Source of the DNA: CAZHCG01 sp046484285
GTDB taxonomy: Bacteria > Myxococcota_A > Polyangia > JAAYKL01
NCBI GenBank assembly: GCA_046484285.1
Contig: JAWOBP010000211.1
Location: 1-28,450 of the forward strand
DNA: 28,450 nucleotides
Reading direction: 5' to 3'
Shown here piece by piece: positions 6,447 through 15,600 of the stretch. Positions within the stretch are counted from its first letter, which is position 1; each line of letters opens with the position of its first letter. The notes below the pieces were generated by a model, which made no database searches, was not told where the DNA came from, and worked only from the letters and a program-made list of their open reading frames with translations. The translations under genes were made by a program, and so were the position numbers.

Positions 6447-8486
6447 CTACCATGCTATGAGCGCCGCCAGGTAGATCCCCGCACCGCCCAACCAGGCCGC
6501 ACCGGTTCCGAGAAGAAGCACCACAGCGTAGTAGCCCAGCGTCCCGAGCGCGCCTCCCAGGATATCGGCCGCCACCAGCCGCGGAACGCTGTCGACCCTT
6601 GCTCGAACGAGCCCGCGCGGAAGGTACAGCCCCATCGCGAACCCCAGCGGCAAGGTCCGGACGGCGAGCGCGAGCGCTGCGAGCAGAGCACCCGACCCGG
6701 CCGCGAAGAACTCGACGGTCGCCAGCCCGACGAGGAACGCCGCCGCCGTTACGCCCGCGATCGCGAGACGCCCCAATCTGTCCGATAGCATCGCACCGCC
6801 GGCGTAGCCGACAGCGATCAACGCGAAGACCGAGGCGGAGGTCACGAAGTAGCCTCCCAGGCTCGCGCGGGAAACGACCAACGCGCCCACCTCGGCGAAG
6901 ACGAACCCCGCCCCGACCAGCCCGAAATAGGTGGTTTCTCGTCTCGGTCGCGAGCGTAGAATCACGATGAACAGCGACGCGATCAACGCGGCGATCGTAG
7001 CGAGCAATGCCGGCAGCACGAACGGGGGGTGATCGTACACGCTCGGAGCGTCGTCCGTCGGGACTCGAACCTCTTCCAAGGCGAGGTCGCCCACGGCGAA
7101 GCGCTCCACATCCAGCCGTCCGAAGCGGACCGCCCGAAGCCACTTCCGGACAGTGCGCTCCGATCGCGAGGCCACGACGAGCTGGTAACGAAACGGAATC
7201 ATCCCTCGAGCGTTTCCCTCGAAAGCGATCGTGTGCGAATCGGCCACGCAGGCGGCGACGATCCGCCTCGCGAAGCCCCGCCCTCCCGAGAGCAGAAACA
7301 GCAAGGCGCCGTCCTCTTCGAGCCGATCGAAGGCGATTGCTATCCCTTCCGCGGTGTAGAGATAGCTCTCCATACCGACCAACTCGCGAGCTCGATGAGC
7401 CACGTTCAAGTCCGCGCCTTCGTAGATTACGGTGTCGAATTTTCGTTCGGTTCGCTCGAGAAAGGCCCTCCCGTCGCCGGCGACTACCTCGGCTTCGCGG
7501 TATGGGTTGCCCAGCGGCTCGGCCAGATCCGAAGTCGCCAGCTTCACGACCAAGGGATCGAGCTCCACCGCCACCGCGTCTTCCACCTGAGGCCCGAGCA
7601 GCCGGATGCCCTGACCGCCTCCGGTCCCGATCAGGAGCACGTTGCCGCGCAGTTGCCGGTAGAGCTGACGGCGCACGTCCATATCGCGGCGCCCTCGCGG
7701 ATCGACCGCCCACTGCTGAGAGCCGTTGTAGACTCCCGCAACCAAGCCGTTCTCGCAGCGCACGAAATCGACCCGCGCGTAGGGCGACCAGCCCCCTCCC
7801 AGCTGCTCTTCCATCTCGAATCCGTCCCAAAGCCGCAGTGGGGGCCTGACCTTTCCGAACAGGAAATCGCCGGCGTCGACCGGTAGGACGGCCACCGCTG
7901 CGAGACCAACCAGCACCACGCCGCGCGATTTTTTCACGATCGGTGCCAGACCCAGAACCGCCGTCGCGAGCAAGGGCCCCGCAATTCCCAAAAACCCGAC
8001 CGCGAACGTGGCCCCCGTATAGGCCGCGACGAAAGCCGCTCCCTCCAGCGCTACGAGAAGAGGAATTCGCGCGGGCCTTGCCTCGGCCAGCCCGCGAAAA
8101 CATGCCGCTGTCAACAGCCCCATCGCGGCGAACGAAGGCAGCGACGTGAGCACCGCTCCGACAGTCCCCTCCGCCAACAACTGCCAGGACACTGCATGAC
8201 CGATCGCCAACTGTCCGGCCGTGGCGGCGACCAGGGCCGCCGCGGCAAAGATTCCGACCGCCTCCAGTCGATTTTCCAAACGCCTGGCCAACAGGGCGCC
8301 GCCGCCGGCGGATGCGATCGACAGCCCCAAAACGAAGGGTATCAGCGCCGACACATGCAGCGGAAACAGACAACCCAGCCAGCGCGCCAGCAGACTCTGA
8401 TATGCGCCGTTCATCGCGGCCGCGATCACCCCGATCGAAATCCAGTATTCGAAGGAGCGTTTCCGCTTTCGACGACCGTCGCCCAT
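6447..8486 (-). CDS. Membrane protein with spermidine-synthase-like (SAM-fold) domain
   Basis: A 679-residue polytopic membrane protein. The basic N-terminus (GRRKRKR) precedes about six hydrophobic helices (residues 15-205), a soluble Rossmann domain (about 215-440), and about seven more helices (475-679). The soluble part carries the glycine loop GTGGGQG (287-293), the acidic VELD end of the next strand (Glu308) and a GDGR motif (338-340), as in the spermidine synthase / SAM-methyltransferase fold. Where true spermidine synthases have a catalytic D-x-x-D after the next strand, this protein reads YEGADL, so aminopropyl transfer is doubtful. Fusions of this domain with transporter-like helices are widespread and mostly uncharacterised. 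The start is 1 base after the stop of the prenyltransferase gene, implying coupled translation. It is the last gene of the operon. Confidence 0.75.
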   Translation of the reverse strand: MGDGRRKRKRSFEYWISIGVIAAAMNGAYQSLLARWLGCLFPLHVSALIPFVLGLSIASAGGGALLARRLENRLEAVGIFAAAALVAATAGQLAIGHAVSWQLLAEGTVGAVLTSLPSFAAMGLLTAACFRGLAEARPARIPLLVALEGAAFVAAYTGATFAVGFLGIAGPLLATAVLGLAPIVKKSRGVVLVGLAAVAVLPVDAGDFLFGKVRPPLRLWDGFEMEEQLGGGWSPYARVDFVRCENGLVAGVYNGSQQWAVDPRGRRDMDVRRQLYRQLRGNVLLIGTGGGQGIRLLGPQVEDAVAVELDPLVVKLATSDLAEPLGNPYREAEVVAGDGRAFLERTERKFDTVIYEGADLNVAHRARELVGMESYLYTAEGIAIAFDRLEEDGALLFLLSGGRGFARRIVAACVADSHTIAFEGNARGMIPFRYQLVVASRSERTVRKWLRAVRFGRLDVERFAVGDLALEEVRVPTDDAPSVYDHPPFVLPALLATIAALIASLFIVILRSRPRRETTYFGLVGAGFVFAEVGALVVSRASLGGYFVTSASVFALIAVGYAGGAMLSDRLGRLAIAGVTAAAFLVGLATVEFFAAGSGALLAALALAVRTLPLGFAMGLYLPRGLVRARVDSVPRLVAADILGGALGTLGYYAVVLLLGTGAAWLGGAGIYLAALIAW

Positions 8487-8487
8487 C

Positions 8488-9975
8488 TCAGCCCGCGGTG
8501 ATCAGTTCGGGGGCAATAACCGCCGCCGCGAAGAGATGAAGCGACACGAACAGCAGGCCGACGAACACCGCCGTGGCGGGACGACCTATTACTGCTACAG
8601 AGCCGCCGGCCGCCAGCGCGAGCAATAGGAGCACCGAGCACGAAATCCACGCCTCGCCTCCGGTGGAGGTCCACAGCACAGCCGCTGGAACCAGCAACAT
8701 CGCGAACAAGGACAACGCGGCCAGCAAACGCGCTCGACCGAGTCGCAAGGCCGGGTCGGCACCGGCCAGCACGAACACCGTCGGAATCCCGGCCGCCCGA
8801 TCGACGAGGTAGTCCTTGACGTCCTTCACCGGCGAGGCGACCGCGAAACCGAAGAACGCCGCGACGGCGTAGGGGAAGGCCTCCCCGCTCGCCGCCACGC
8901 CCCCGCCTCCGTAGTGGACGCCGAAGAGCAGACAGGTCGCCGCCGCGACGCCCTCGCATAGGTAGGGCACGATCGGAAACCGCTTGAGCCGGATTCCGGG
9001 GGCCGAGTAGGCCAGCCAGACGAAGATGAAAAGCGCGATGAAAACGACGCTGCCCGGATCCTGGATTCCCAGCCTCCACAACAACAGCCCGTGAAAGACC
9101 AGCGCCAGCGCGAAATCCTCCGCTCCGACCGGCCGCGGCCGGTGGCCGCCCGCGCTGTCCGACTCACGATCGAGCCAATCGTTCTCCACAAGGGCCAAAA
9201 ACCCGGTCAGGGCGACGATGCCCGCGGCGAAAGCAGCCGCTCCCGGGTGGCCCCCGACCAGCCTCGCGCCGAGCGCCGCCAGCGCGGCGAACGGCAACGC
9301 GCTGACGAACCGCCCCAGGGACCGACCCACCTGCCTGCGGCGGGCTATCCACCAGATCGCCACTCCGGCCCAGAGATAGACCCAATCGATAGCGTGGGAG
9401 TAGACCAGCCAGTCGCGGCGGGCGGCCTCTCGCGCCAGCTCCGGCAGCCAGAACCCCACCAGCTGGAAGACCAGCCAGACTCCGACTGCGGCCAGCAGCC
9501 CGGGCAGGACTCTCTTTTTCAGCACGCCGGCGTACAGCGCCACCAGCGAAACCGTGAGCCACACGGTGATGCTCTCGCCGAGCTTCTGGTACCCGGCGAA
9601 GAAATGCCAGGTCCACTCCCCGGGATAGAGGTACCAGGCGTCGGGCTGCCGGTAACCGGCGAGCAGCAGCAGCCAGTCGATGATCGGCGGAAGCCAGCCG
9701 AGCAGCAGCCCGGCGGAGACGGCCGCCCCGTGCCTGGTGAAGCGAGAGCGGGTAACCGCCGCTAGGACTGCCATCATCGAGAGCTGGAGCAACAGGTAGC
9801 AGAGCAGATAATTCAAGAACGGCAGCCTGAACGGGGTCTCGCGTGGAAAGGCGAAGCGCTCGGCGATGCCCCGGCCCGCGGCCACGATGGGGGCGGCGAG
9901 CACGAAGACTAGCGGCCCGACCTCTGTCTCAGCCAGGCGCTGGCACAAAGCCCTGATCGGCGATGAGGACTTCAT
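8488..9975 (-). CDS. UbiA-family prenyltransferase with extra N-terminal membrane domain
   Basis: A 495-residue integral membrane protein. The C-terminal part (about 215-495) has both Asp-rich motifs of the UbiA superfamily: N265-D266-x-x-D269-x-x-x-D273 followed by R-P, and D385-x-x-D388-x-x-x-D392-R, plus YSAPGIRLKR between them. These bind Mg2+ and the prenyl diphosphate in the family; the acceptor is unknown (quinone, lipid or protein haem precursors are all possible). The first 210 residues add about five hydrophobic segments and a Trp/Tyr-rich loop (YLYPGEWTWHFFAGY, 116-130) not expected in a standard UbiA of about 300 residues. I chose the ATG at 9975 because it overlaps the lgt stop as ATGA; the frame stays open to 10428, but that would lie inside lgt. 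Confidence 0.8.
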   Translation of the reverse strand: MKSSSPIRALCQRLAETEVGPLVFVLAAPIVAAGRGIAERFAFPRETPFRLPFLNYLLCYLLLQLSMMAVLAAVTRSRFTRHGAAVSAGLLLGWLPPIIDWLLLLAGYRQPDAWYLYPGEWTWHFFAGYQKLGESITVWLTVSLVALYAGVLKKRVLPGLLAAVGVWLVFQLVGFWLPELAREAARRDWLVYSHAIDWVYLWAGVAIWWIARRRQVGRSLGRFVSALPFAALAALGARLVGGHPGAAAFAAGIVALTGFLALVENDWLDRESDSAGGHRPRPVGAEDFALALVFHGLLLWRLGIQDPGSVVFIALFIFVWLAYSAPGIRLKRFPIVPYLCEGVAAATCLLFGVHYGGGGVAASGEAFPYAVAAFFGFAVASPVKDVKDYLVDRAAGIPTVFVLAGADPALRLGRARLLAALSLFAMLLVPAAVLWTSTGGEAWISCSVLLLLALAAGGSVAVIGRPATAVFVGLLFVSLHLFAAAVIAPELITAG

Positions 9976-10769
9976 TCCGCCCTTTTCGCACGCGCGGCGC
10001 GAAACAGAAAGTAGGCACCCAGCACGATCGGCGCCAGAGAGAGGAACTGCCCCATGGTGAAAGCGGTCTCGACATCCAGGGTCGTCTGGGGCTCCTTGAG
10101 TATCTCGATCGGAATCCTCCCCGCAAAGTACAGCACGCCGAAGACCCCGCTTTGCAGGCCGACCGGACGCCGGTCTCTCCAGCAAAGCTCGATCAACAAG
10201 ACGACCGCCAGCACGCCCGCCAACAGCAGCGCCTCGTAGAGCTGGACGGGGTGGCGGCACTCGGTGCCCGAGTCGAAGTACATGAAGCGCACCCCCCAGG
10301 GAAGATCGGTCGGCTTGCCCATGATCTCCGAGTTCAGGAAGTTGCCGATCCGAACGCAGATCGCGCCCACCGTGGCCGAGGGAACGAAGCGGTCGAGCAA
10401 ATCCAAAAACGACAGCTTGGAGCTGCAAATGCTTGCCACCAAAAACACGATCATCATCGCGGCCAGCACGCCGTGACTGGCGAGCCCTCCTCGCCAGATC
10501 ATCAGAATCTCTTCTGGTTGAGACATGTAGTAGTCGAAATCATAGGCCAGAACGTGGCCTAGCCTGGCCCCGGGAACGACCGCCAGCGCGCCCGCCAGGT
10601 TGACGCGGTTCATCGTTTTGCGATCATACTCCGGCCTGCGGGTCTGCCACTGCCAGAGCAAGGTGCCGAAAACGATCGCCAGCGCGAACATCACGACGTA
10701 CCAGCCGATCATGGCCGGCCCGAGGCGAAAGAAATGCGGAGATATCTCGTGGAAGAAACAGTCGCCCAA
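9972..10769 (-). CDS. lgt: Prolipoprotein diacylglyceryl transferase
   Basis: Lgt moves a diacylglyceryl group from phosphatidylglycerol to the lipobox Cys of prolipoproteins in the inner membrane, the first step of lipoprotein maturation. The 265-residue length and several hydrophobic helices fit. Family landmarks are present: WYVVMF in the first helix, GARLGHVLAYD, IWRGGLASHG with the essential His at about 99, and the signature RIGNFLNSEIMG with Arg140, Asn143 and Glu148, then a late GRIPIEILKEP. The start is a TTG at 10769: an in-frame TGA lies two codons upstream, a purine run (AGGGGA, 10781-10786) precedes it, and the next ATG (residue 20) would cut into helix 1. It follows the linker lipoprotein by 15 bases and overlaps the prenyltransferase start by 4, so it seems co-transcribed with lipoprotein genes that are its likely substrates. 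Confidence 0.93.
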   Translation of the reverse strand: MGDCFFHEISPHFFRLGPAMIGWYVVMFALAIVFGTLLWQWQTRRPEYDRKTMNRVNLAGALAVVPGARLGHVLAYDFDYYMSQPEEILMIWRGGLASHGVLAAMMIVFLVASICSSKLSFLDLLDRFVPSATVGAICVRIGNFLNSEIMGKPTDLPWGVRFMYFDSGTECRHPVQLYEALLLAGVLAVVLLIELCWRDRRPVGLQSGVFGVLYFAGRIPIEILKEPQTTLDVETAFTMGQFLSLAPIVLGAYFLFRAARAKRAE

Positions 10770-10784
10770 CTGTCACGCGCTCCC

Positions 10785-12635
10785 CTACGGGCAGGATATC
10801 TCGATCGTTCCGACGCCGCGGTTGCCGTCCAGGCCGTCCACGGCGAAAAAGACCTTGCCGTCGGCGGACATCGTATCCGAGTAGACGCCCCCGGAGACCA
10901 CCGAGCAGCTACCCGTTTCCGGAGAGCAGGGCTCGGAGACCTCCATCAACACGAGGTCGTAGCCCAGGGTGGAGGCGTCCGTGGTGAGAGCTACAGTGAA
11001 CGCGGTCCCCTCCGCGAGATCCACCACGAAAGCATTCTCGCCGCCGGAGTAGTTGCCCGGACACCCGTCTCCGTAGTCGGAGACATCGTTCGGCTCGATG
11101 GCGGTGTTCACCTCCCACAGGTCCGATTCGTCTTCGCCCTGGGGATCGCAGCTCAGCACCGCGGCCTGGCTCGGGTAGGAGCCGCTGATGGGATACGAGC
11201 ACTCGGGATCGGTCCCGCCTTCGTCACTGCACAGGTTGACCCAGCTGCAGAAGCTGTTGTCGCCGTCCTCCGGCAGACAGGCCGGTGTCTCGCCTTGCGC
11301 GCACTGGCCCTCAACGCAGAGATGAACCCCCTCTCCCGAGCACAGGTCGCCCGGTTCACAGACCGTGCCGTCGTCCGCGTAGATCGCGTCTCCGCAAGTG
11401 GCGGTCTGGCCGTCCTCGGTGCATTCCTGCCAGACACATTCGATCCCAGAAGAACAATATGGCTCTCCCGGCTCACAAACGCCGGAAAAACAGATTTCGT
11501 AGCCGTTGCATATCGAATCGTCCGGGCAGGGGGTCTCGTCTTCCACGTCCTCCAGGTAGCAGGGATCGGGCAGGCTCTCGCTGCAACCGACCAGCTCGCA
11601 AACGCCGGGATCGAGATCCGTGCACGCCCCTTCTACCGATACGCAGTCTCCGGAAACACACTCCTCGACACCATTGCAGAAAAACTCGTCGGAGCAGTCC
11701 ACGCCGTCCAGCAACACCTCGTCGCACGTACCCGTGGTCTCTGGGGCGACGGGCTCGGTGCAGCTCCCTTCGCGACAGGGGTTGGAGGTCTGGCAAGGAA
11801 CCGTGCCCGCCTCAGTCACGCAATCTCCGTCCTGGCAGATCTCACGCCCGTTGCACCAGCTGTCGTCATCGCAGTACGACCCCTCCAGAGACTCGGTATC
11901 GGTGACGCACTCACCCCCTTCGCACCACTGGAAAGTACAGGGATTGTCGTCGGTCTCGCACTCGGGTCCAGTGAGCGGCTTTCCGCACTCGCCGTCGTAG
12001 CAGACGTCCTCGGTGCAGGGGTTTCCGTCGGTCGCGCACGGCTCTCCGTCGTCGGCGGCCACGGCCATGCAGTCCCCATACTCGCACTCGTACGCCGTGC
12101 AGGGGAGATCCGGTCCCGAGCAGGAAACCCCGTGCAGCTCCACGTGAGTGCAGGCGCCGTTCGCACAGATATCATTCGTGCACTCGTTTTCGTCCGACGA
12201 GCACGGGGGGTTGCCCTCTACGTTCTGCAAAGCGCAGTAGCCGCTCACGCAGGCGTACTCCTGGCACTCGGGCGCATCGTCGGGGCAGTCCTGTTGAGGA
12301 TCGGTGCAAGGAATGGATTCGGTATCTGTGTCTGAATCAGTATCGGTATCGGTATCGGCATCGGCATCCGTATCGGCATCGGTATCCGTATCGGCATCGG
12401 TGTCGGTGTCGGAATCCGTGTCCGTGTCGGCATCCGAATCCGTATCGGAATCGCTGTCCGCATCTCCCCCTGCCGGTTTGCACTCTCCTCCGACGCACAC
12501 CTCTCCCTCACCGCAATCCGCGCTGGTCTGGCACTCGTCACAACCGGCGAGCAGCGTCGCGGCCAGCAGGACGGACAGGCCAGTCAAGGCCCATCGCGCG
12601 CGACAAAAACCGATGGTCGACCAAGTGATTCCCAT
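10785..12635 (-). CDS. Asp-rich-linker, cysteine-rich lipoprotein of module B
   Basis: A 616-residue lipoprotein. The hydrophobic stretch at 16-31 ends in the canonical lipobox L-A-G-C, lipid on Cys32, with Asp at +2. A short motif (CQTSADC, GEVCVGGECKP) precedes a linker of alternating S/T/A and D (residues 58-106). Residues 107-450 hold many short disulfide-type units (for example CTEDVCYDGEC and CNGREICQDGDC) related to the CTDC repeats of protein A. The last 150 residues lack that pattern and resemble a PPC-type beta-sandwich (AFTVALTTDASTLGYDLVL, then DGKVFFAVDGLDG). The start lies 2 bases after the stop of cysteine-rich protein B with AGGAGGG 8 bases before it, so the pair is translated from one message. 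It is paralogous to the partial gene at 1-245. The linker suggests a stalk holding Cys-rich domains off the membrane; the ligand is unknown. Confidence 0.88.
   Translation of the reverse strand: MGITWSTIGFCRARWALTGLSVLLAATLLAGCDECQTSADCGEGEVCVGGECKPAGGDADSDSDTDSDADTDTDSDTDTDADTDTDADTDADADTDTDTDSDTDTESIPCTDPQQDCPDDAPECQEYACVSGYCALQNVEGNPPCSSDENECTNDICANGACTHVELHGVSCSGPDLPCTAYECEYGDCMAVAADDGEPCATDGNPCTEDVCYDGECGKPLTGPECETDDNPCTFQWCEGGECVTDTESLEGSYCDDDSWCNGREICQDGDCVTEAGTVPCQTSNPCREGSCTEPVAPETTGTCDEVLLDGVDCSDEFFCNGVEECVSGDCVSVEGACTDLDPGVCELVGCSESLPDPCYLEDVEDETPCPDDSICNGYEICFSGVCEPGEPYCSSGIECVWQECTEDGQTATCGDAIYADDGTVCEPGDLCSGEGVHLCVEGQCAQGETPACLPEDGDNSFCSWVNLCSDEGGTDPECSYPISGSYPSQAAVLSCDPQGEDESDLWEVNTAIEPNDVSDYGDGCPGNYSGGENAFVVDLAEGTAFTVALTTDASTLGYDLVLMEVSEPCSPETGSCSVVSGGVYSDTMSADGKVFFAVDGLDGNRGVGTIEISCP
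12318..12464 (-). repeat. Degenerate hexanucleotide repeat encoding the (S/T/A)D linker
   Basis: About 24 consecutive six-base units on the minus strand, each a GAT or GAC codon paired with an Ser, Thr or Ala codon, encode residues 58-106 of the lipoprotein. The codons vary between units, so it is a purifying-selected protein repeat more than a clean microsatellite, but runs such as the near-perfect GATACC units could still slip. The partial paralogue has the same at 1-77. Confidence 0.85.
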
Positions 12636-12637
12636 CT

Positions 12638-15600
12638 CTACGGCCCTCCTATCCAGACGCCGGTCACATTGTCGTCCTTGTAATCACTGATCCTCTTGAT
12701 GCAATGGTCGCCGGCACTGTAGATGGTTTCCCCGCTCTCCGAATAGTCCTGGTCGTCGCATTCGACGTTGGCTGACGCTCCGAACGCGGCGTCGCAATCC
12801 CCGTCGCCGCTGCAGGGATGATAGAGGGAGCCGGACAGCCCGATCATCCAGCCTGACACGTCCAGGATTTGATCCCAGGCGCTCGACGAAACCGGCTCCT
12901 TGTAGAAGAAGATGATCCGGCCGTCCACCCGGATGATCACCTGGAACTGCAAGCTGTTGTCGCGGCTGTTCGAAGACCTCGGCTCCAGCACCGAATCCAT
13001 TCCGTTGAACGTGATCACGCGGGCGGTCGTCCCCTCGAACCTCACGAGATCAGTAGTAATTATGGCCCCGGAACTAGATTTGCAGTTCTTGTGCTGGTAT
13101 AGTTCGCACGAATTCCAGCCCGGATCGTACGAGCACTCGCGATTCGACCGGAAACAAGGCACCAGATTGCCCCACAGGGGAGCCAGGAGGGGAGCCAGGC
13201 CCGGCGGCCCCAACTCGTACGGACGGGTCAGCTTTGCCGTGTCCGGTTCTGCATCCCAACGCGGGCAATCGACTCCCGGGTCCTTGCGCAGGGCGACGAA
13301 TCCGGCCTGGTTGATGCAGTAGTAGCGGTAGAAATCTCCGGCTATCGGAACGCTGAAGCCCACGTCCTTGGGGTGCCGCGAGGTCCGGTTCTGTCGGCAG
13401 GTATTGCCGTCGCTTCCATTGCAGGTCGGTATCACCTGGTGCTCGAGCTTGTCGCCGCCCACCCCGGTCGAGGGATTCACCAGCCATCCGTTCGAAAGCT
13501 CTACCGAGGTCGGGACACTGGAATCGACATAATAACCTCTGACGGTATCATTGGTCGGCACGAAATCGAGCCTGTACCCCTCGAGATCCATCGTCTTTTC
13601 GTAAGGATGAGAGCCGCCGCCGCTGCAGCAGCCGCCGCTGAGCGTATCCGCCGGACCGACGTAGATCTTGGCCATGCTCAGATACGGTCGCGGCGAGCGT
13701 ATAACGTTGAGTTCGTAGTTGCCCTGTTCGCCCGGATTGTAGTTCGCAACGGCGACATAACCGTTCCTCCAGGCGTTCCCGGAACGGATTATTCGCTCGC
13801 GCGGACGTTGAGTGCCACTCCCGTTGCGGCACGAGTACTGGTTCTCCAGGTCGTCTGCACAGCCGTTGGAATCGTCGGCGGGAGCTCCACTCAAACCCCA
13901 CAAAGAGAGCGTGGTCTCCAGGTTGCTGCCGATCCCCGCGTGGTCGGTATAGATTTTGTATGTGTGATCCCAATCGTAAGTTCCCATCTCGGTCGATCCG
14001 TCCGGAAGCTGGATCCGGAAAAGGGCCGCTTTGGGATCGGTATCGCTGTAGCCGGCGAATCCCCCGCTCCAGCAGCTGGGACCGTCGCCGCCCAACAAGT
14101 TGCGCCACGTGTTCTCGTAACCGTTGGTGTTGCCCCTCCAGCGCTCCTTCCAGTAGTTGCCGCCGCTGATGAACGGCGCGCTAACCCACGAGTCGGTGTT
14201 GTTGCAATAGTTGTTGTTGTGCGCCTCCCTGCTGAGATCCATCAGGAACTCGCCGCCCGGGGGATCCGTGGTCGGCCTGGAGTCCACGAACACCGACATG
14301 TCGTAGGTGTAGATCTGCTGCATTCCGTTGGGCGCGTTGGAGTTCGGGTAGTCCCGGTACGGCCAGGGGCCTGTGTTGACCGTGGCCGTGGTCGCGGAAG
14401 AAGTCGGCTCGCACGTGTACTGAGTGCTGGCTGTCTCACAAGTCGTCCTCGTGTACAGCAGCGGATGCCAGTTGGTGTTGTCGGAGTAACCGGAACCCAC
14501 ATCCGTCGGACTCACCGAGATACTGGTATGTCTCAGCTGGTAGCTGGAGGTGGCGTAGTCGGTGAAGTGATACACCGCCTCCCCGGCATCGCTGACGCCA
14601 CACGAGTTGAATCTCCCGCCGTTGTAGGGATTGTAGTGATCGACCGAGCAGGCGTTGTCCCCTTCCACGCTATCCGGTGAGTTGACCGTATCCGCAGCTT
14701 CGATGCTGCACGTCTCCAGGTCCCACGACATCCCGGGCACGTAGGCCGGACCTGCATCCACGCACTCGTGTGCAACGGAGCACTCGTAGTAACGACATGC
14801 GTCGTAGCCTCCGGAGGGTGTGAAGCATTCGTCCCCCACGTCCAGGGTGTACCCCGTGCAGTAGGCGGCCTCGCACCTCCGCTCCGCGCACTTGTCGACG
14901 TTGGCCTGGCACACCTGCCCCGTGTGCTCGGCCTCCTTCTGGCAGGAGTAATCGGCCTGACATCTCCAGGTTCCGCAGTAATCGCTGCCTTCGGTGGATG
15001 GTCCACCGTGATCTACATCGCAGTTGGCGCCCACATGGGTGTGCTCGAGGCAGGTGCCCCCGCCGTCGCACAACCACTCCTGGCAGGTGTCGTTGGTCTC
15101 GCCCGCCGGCGGACAGGGGGTGCCTCCCGGCTCGATCGTCTGCACGCAGCTTCCCGCCCCGTCGCACTCCCAGTGCTCGCAGATCGTGCTGGTCTCGCCC
15201 GCAGGGGCGCAATCGGCCCCGGCCGCCGCGGTGTGCTCGATGCAGTTGCCTCCCCCGTCGCATTCCCACCAGCGGCAGGTCGTGTTCACCTGCGGGAAGG
15301 GCGGACATTCGGTCCCCACAGCGGCGTATGTCTCGTAGCAATCGTGGTTGGCATCGCATTGCCACCAACCGCAGGCGTCGTTGGTATCGGTCGGATCCGC
15401 GCCCTCTCCCTCGCAGTCTCCCATGACCGGCACCCAGTCGAAGATGCACTGGTGATATGTCGAGCTGGTCGGATCCGTGTCGCAGTACATCGAATCCACG
15501 CAGGGCAGAGTGGGACAATCTGCATCCACGTTGCAGCAGCAAGGCGGGCTCTGATCGCCCCAGGTCACACCGGGGTTCTCCACGTCCACGCAGTTGCCGG

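Noticed and set aside
9976..10428. Upstream extension of the prenyltransferase to 10428
   Set aside because: It would lie entirely inside lgt in another frame; the ATGA overlap at 9975 gives a natural start.
10734..12335. Open plus-strand frame opposite the linker lipoprotein
   Set aside because: No recognisable domain and wholly antisense to a well-supported lipoprotein gene.
12318..12464. CRISPR-like or satellite reading of the short repeats
   Set aside because: The period is six bases with no spacers, and the repeat is in frame inside a lipoprotein gene.
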